Assembly (NCBI GenBank): GCA_001584585.1
Contig: LSYV01000003.1
Coordinates: 3,454,192-3,489,770, forward strand
Length of the DNA: 35,579 nt
Reading direction: 5' to 3'
Origin: Gonium pectorale
Taxonomy: Eukaryota > Chlorophyta > Chlorophyceae > Chlamydomonadales > Volvocaceae
Under the pieces are notes generated by a model that saw nothing but the letters and a program-made list of their open reading frames with translations, was not told where the DNA came from and did not search any database. Both the position numbers and the translations under genes were made by a program. The stretch's first letter is position 1, and each line of letters begins with the position of its first letter. Shown in pieces: positions 31,426-35,579 of this stretch.

Positions 31426-34400
31426 ATGGCGCTCTGTAGCAAAGAAGCAGCTCAGGTAACGGTGCGATCATGGTCCAGGGGACCTTTCATCGCAAGCCGG
31501 TTGCCCCCGCGACCTAGGCGCCACGCCGGGCGGTGCGCGGCGCTGCTCGGGCTTGACAAGCTCTTTGGTGGGACGTAAGTGTGGAATCACTGCGACTCAT
31601 TTGCTGCGCTCCACGGTCGCTTGCCCGAATCCCGTCCCATCACCCGGCTCTTCATCCCACCACACCCACCCCGTTAGCGGCAGTACTAAGTTGTCCTTGC
31701 AGCAACACCGTTACCCCGTGCAAAATTTCCATCGCATCCCCCCAAAACAGCAGCAGCAGCTCTGCCTCGGTGCAGCCGCTGCCAGATGGCCAGCCGGGGC
31801 TGGAGCCGGAATTCCAGCAGTGGCTGCGCCAGCAGGGGCTTGCCACGCAGCCGGTGGGCACGGGCTGGCGCGGGTGGCTGCACCTGCTGACAGGTCACTG
31901 CCAGCGCTAGAGTAATGGGCGTGTCTCTCCAACGCTCCTGCCCACCCGCCCACCTGCCTGGGGGACGCAGTGGCCGTCATGGGACTAACCATGCGCAACC
32001 CCCTGCTTCCGACCCTTCCTGCGTCCCTGATCGTGCGCTTTCCCTTCCATGCAGCTGCTGCTGCGTCAGTGCGGCCGCGAGGGGCGAGGCCTGGTTGCCG
32101 ATCGGCCGCTGCCCCGGGGCGAGGCGCTGCTGCAGCTGCCGGACTCTCTCCTCATTACACCCGAGCGGGCTGCGGAAGGTGGGTCAGGCGGCGGGGCGGC
32201 GAGGGCCGAGCATGGGGCCCGCTAACCGGCTTGTGAACCTGCCATGGCGCTGGTTGGCGGGCAGGCGGATGTATCTGTCTATCTGACGGATAGGCTGGTA
32301 ACCGGAGGGGCTTCATGGCGGGCTGCGCTTCTCGGCGTTGGTTGGCGGGCAGGCGGACGTATCTGACGGATAGGCTGGTAACCGGAGGGGCTCCATGGCG
32401 AGCTGCGCTTCTCGGCACGCCGGCTCCTGCGTCTACTGGACGTGAGACGCGCGCGCCTCACGCCGGCCCCTTGACTCGTGCCTCACACCGGATCTCCCCG
32501 CCCCTCCCTCCCGCTTCGCAGAGTGCTGCATGGCGCCCCTGCTGCGCCGCCTCTCCCCCACCTCCCCTTCCTCCTCAACCGCCACTGCCACCACGCCGCC
32601 TGCGCTGCCGCTGCCGCTGCCCGAGTGGAGCCTGCTGGCTCTGTACCTGGCGGAGCTGCGCGGCCGGCTGGCAGCGGGCGACCGCAGCTCTCGGTGGTCG
32701 CCGTACGTGGCCATGCTGCCTCAGCGCCCCGGGACGGTGCTCGAGTGGCCCGCCAAGGAGGTGGGGTTGGGGAGGGTGTGTGTCGCGGTACATTAGCGGA
32801 GCAGGGCCAGAGTTTACGGGGATGGCGTGCAGGAGGCGACTGCGGCCGTAGTGGTGCTGTATGTTGGTGAGCAGACAGGGGTCCTAAAGGAGCCTGTTTC
32901 CACGGCATGATGAAGCTCGCCGGGGAGGTGGGGCGGGGCTTGGATCGCGATGGAGCTGCAAGAGCGTGGAGCTCCGTTGTAGATGCTGACGAGATGGGCA
33001 GGGCCCTGGGGCATGCTGCCCGGCAGCGCCCCGCCAGACGCGCTGAGCGCAAGCCGGTCCGCCCGTTCCCATTTCTTCTGCGTCCCCAGGCCCGTCAGCT
33101 CCTCCGCGGCTCTCCGCTGCTCCGCTTGGCCGACTCCATCTCCTCTGCAGCGGCCGCCTCCTGGGCGGAGCTGGAGCCGCTCATTGCGCAGGCGCGGGCA
33201 GAGGGACTCATCCCCGCCCACGTGCCCATGAGCAAGGTGCGCGACGGGCGCCAGCTGGGGCAGGAAAGGAGCACGTAGAACGCGACGAGCGAAGCGGTGT
33301 GTTGGAAGGCCGGGTGCATCTGGGCGAAAGGGGAAGTCGCGCGCGCTGGGCCTGGGTGGGTGCGTGCTCCGTAGGCCGGCGATGGGTGCGCGATGGTGCC
33401 GACTCGGTGAGGGCTGGCGCCAAGTCCACCTGTGTGTTGAAAAGGAACAACGCATACGACGAGCGTAAGCGCGAAAGTGATGATGTCGTTGTAGGACCCA
33501 GTTCCCGAGGTAGTCGAACCCACCTGTGTGTGTGCAGCACGTGTAGCGCCGCAGCGCTCTACCTCCCTCCCCGTCACGACCTCCCCTCCACGGCCATCCC
33601 TTCACGGCTGTCACGCATGTCACGCAGCCCCATCTCCGCTTACGTTCCCTGCTCCTGGGACCTCCAGGCTGACCTGGACTGGGCGTTCGGCGTGCTGCTG
33701 TCGCGCTGCATTCGCCTGCCGGGCCGCGGGGAGGTGCAGGTGTGGCCGCGGCGGGGCAGCGGTGCGGGCCTGGGCTGCGTGGCCGCCGGTGCGGTCGCAT
33801 GCGGGCCCGTCGGGTGCCTTGCGGGCCTTGCGGCATGATTGCGCCGTGGCTATGAGCAGCATAGCGCGCACTGTGTTGTGTGTTGTGTGTCGTGCCGCGC
33901 TCTGCAGCACGCCCCATTGCCATATCTAGGTTCAGCGCCGTGCGCTTTAAACCGGACTTGCTGTAAGACCCGCCATTGAACGCAGCACCATCTCCTTGCG
34001 CCCCCCCGCGCCCCCGCCCCGCTGCTGACATCCCGAGTTGCCCCTAACCCCATCGCCCATCCCCACAGGTTCTGGCCCCCTGGGCCGACCTGCTCAACCA
34101 CGACGTGGCGGCGGATGCGGGCTGCCACCTAGACTGGGAGCCCGCGGCCCGGGGCGGCCTGGGCGGCCTGGTCCTGCGCGCCGACCGGCCCTACGCTGCG
34201 GGGCAACAAGTGTGTAAGTGCATGCGGCAGGCGGTGGTTGGATGACAGGGTTGACACGGTTAGGGGAGGTTGAAAGGTGTGTGCAGGCGAGCTCCATGTT
34301 GCCACTGCTGTGTGTAGCACAGAGAAGGCGAGGTAGTGGTAAGGGGTCCATTTGGCTTGCATTCGCTCCGCTCCCTCGCTCCGCTCCCTCGCACGGGCGA

Positions 34401-35579
34401 TCGAGGGGCCTTCGGCGACCCCTGTCTGCCCACTGCCGCCCCCGCCCGCAGTCGTGTCATATGGCCCCAAGAGCAGCGGGGAGCTGCTCCTGAGCTACGG
34501 CTTCTGCCCCCCGCCGGCCGCCAACCCGCACCAGGACTACAAGCTGCGCCTCGCAGTCGACCCGGCAACCGACCCGCTGGCTGAGCTTAAGACGCAGGCG
34601 CTGGCGCGGCACGGTGGGTTGGCGGGCTGGTGGAGGCGGCGGGTAGAAGGGCGGGTAGGCTGTCGCCGGGCGCCCCTCCGCCCCATCGCCCTGAGCTCGA
34701 AGATGAACCCCCCCACTGACAGCGTATAGAGCCCAACCGGGTCTTGCGGCATCCTTGCCCGGGCGCCAGCTCAGTCCTCCCCGCCACCATCCGCGCTCCC
34801 CCGGTCCCGCCCCAGGCCTGCCGCCCGTGCTGGAGCTGCCGCTCAAGCTGGAGGGCCTACCCGAGGGACTACTGCAGTACCTGGCGCTCATTACCGCCCG
34901 GCCCAAGGTGGCGCAGGTGGGGCAACGGCGTCGCCTGAAGGGCCGGTGGCAAGAGGCGCCGCGTGGCGGGGAGGCGTGGGGGCAGCTGCCTGACGCAGGC
35001 TCCGCAGGCGGCAGCGTCAACACAGGTTTTGCAGGCAGTGGCGAGGAAGAGGCCGGAGTGGCATTGGCTGGGAATAACACACGGACCTAGCTCTGGTAAC
35101 GTGGGTGCATCAGTGGCCCAAGCCCCCATGGCTCTGGACCATCACAACCCGAAGCTACCGTGTTCCCAACAGCAACCCCGGCATAGCTCCTCGCACAGTT
35201 CATTCCCGCAACGGACTCCTGGACGGCTGCCTCGTCGGCCGCAGGAGACGTTCGACCTGGCGTCGCTGCTGTTTGAGGAGGGCACCTTCCCGCTGCTTGA
35301 CGGCGCCGACACGCTGGAGGCGGCGCTGCGTGAGCTGGCGGTGCGGTGCACAGCGGCGCTGAAAGGTGCGCTAGGGCCGGTGTGCGGCCGGGCGGGTAGC
35401 GGTGGGTGTGCATGGGAGTCCTTCTGGCGGGGCCGCTGTGCGCAGGTGCGTCGGGCGATCTGTTTCCCACCCGACAGTGGCGGGGCGATCTGGTTCCCAG
35501 CCGACGGTTGCGGGGCGATCTGGTTCCCAGCCGACGGTTGCGGGGCGATCTGGTTCCCAGCCGACGGTTGCCGGGCGAT
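31426..35579 (+). CDS. Chloroplast Rubisco LSMT-like protein methyltransferase (3' partial)
   Basis: Enzymes of this family use SAM to trimethylate lysines of plastid proteins such as Rubisco large subunit or fructose-bisphosphate aldolase; the substrate cannot be read here. Exons: 31426-31574, 31703-31853, 32055-32178, 32522-32760, 33090-33236, 33668-33733, 34069-34213, 34452-34613, 34816-34916, 35245-35365; the rest is past the window. Phases agree throughout. Residues 1-50 (MALCSKEAAQVTVRSWSRGP, then FIASRLPPRPRRHAGR) are rich in Arg, Ser and Ala with no acids until late, like a chloroplast transit peptide. The SET domain follows: GREGRGLVADRPLPRGEALL, ARQLLRGSPLLR, DLDWAFGVLLSRCIRLP, VLAPWADLLNHDV and FVSYGPKSSGELLLSYGF. 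The LSMT substrate-binding domain begins at PPVLELPLKLEGLPEGLLQY and continues in FDLASLLFEEGTFPLL. An in-frame-shifted ATG at 31421 was not used, as it does not lead into the next exon. Confidence 0.9.
32252..32416 (+). repeat. Tandem duplication of about 80 bp in an LSMT intron
   Basis: Copies 32252-32336 and 32340-32416 share ggttggcgggcaggcgga, tatctgacggataggctggt and aaccggagggg. The first has an extra eight bases (tgtctatc-like), itself a small internal repeat. High identity indicates a recent event. Confidence 0.9.
33434..33505 (+). repeat. Intronic dispersed repeat, copy 2
   Basis: Second copy of the 72-bp block at 901-972, located in the intron between exons 5 and 6 of the LSMT-like gene. 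Confidence 0.85.
35451..35579 (+). repeat. 30-bp minisatellite at the window end
   Basis: Unit cggggcgatctggttcccag then ccgacggttg. Copies start at 35451 (diverged), 35481, 35511 and 35541, with a partial at 35571 running off the window. It lies in the intron after the last visible LSMT-like exon. Confidence 0.93.

Noticed and set aside
32814..34031. 405-codon open frame on the minus strand
   Set aside because: It overlaps several clear exons of the LSMT-like gene on the plus strand, has no recognisable similarity, and reflects high GC (few stop codons).
1..35579. Operons, CRISPR arrays, tRNA or rRNA genes
   Set aside because: None seen; the gene structure is eukaryotic throughout.

Overview
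The window looks like nuclear DNA of a green alga, most likely volvocine/Chlamydomonas-like. Coding exons are GC-rich with strong G/C at third codon positions. Genes carry many short GT-AG introns, with lower-GC introns and intergenic DNA, simple repeats and short dispersed repeats. A TGTAA-type poly(A) signal follows one stop codon. There are no bacterial-style operons, and no rRNA, tRNA or CRISPR array was seen. Species cannot be named from the sequence. A run of 20 Ns at 17608-17627 marks an assembly gap.

Layout. (1) 1-1322, plus: 3' part of a SET-domain protein (paralogue A) with a one-base frameshift inside the SET domain. (2) 2007-5447, plus: a complete seven-exon PRP38-type pre-mRNA splicing factor, 471 aa, with a long RD/RS tail. 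(3) 5448-8260: mostly unassigned DNA with hairpins and one isolated, very high-GC3, Ala-rich reading frame. (4) 8261-10365, plus: a complete five-exon BAP31-type ER membrane protein, 245 aa, ending in KKDD. (5) 15219-11617 and 20849-17829, minus: two complete nine-exon SET-domain paralogues, B (385 aa) and C (363 aa). Both begin with an apparent secretory signal peptide and share eight of nine exon lengths or phases almost exactly. (6) 20850-26510: poorly coding DNA with repeats and a possible small gene (23815-24426) carrying a destruction-box-like motif. (7) 29505-26535, minus: a protein built from two copies of an unnamed domain (W-x-H-x-x-H-L ... Y-H-E-T type), the second copy degenerate. 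(8) 31170-29588, minus: an ARF-family GTPase, 175 aa, that has lost several key residues. (9) 31426-past the window end, plus: a chloroplast-type Rubisco LSMT-like SET-domain protein with a transit-peptide-like N-terminus, head-to-head with the ARF gene across 255 bp.

How they fit. PRP38 (spliceosome) and the BAP31-like protein (ER sorting) are housekeeping genes. The unusual theme is four SET-domain methyltransferase-like genes in 35 kb. Three belong to one local family, two of them apparently entering the secretory pathway, and the fourth is a conventional plastid type. The divergent ARF and the two-domain W-H-H protein are the other points of interest. All exon models come from reading splice sites, phases and paralogue alignment by eye; none was tested by computation.
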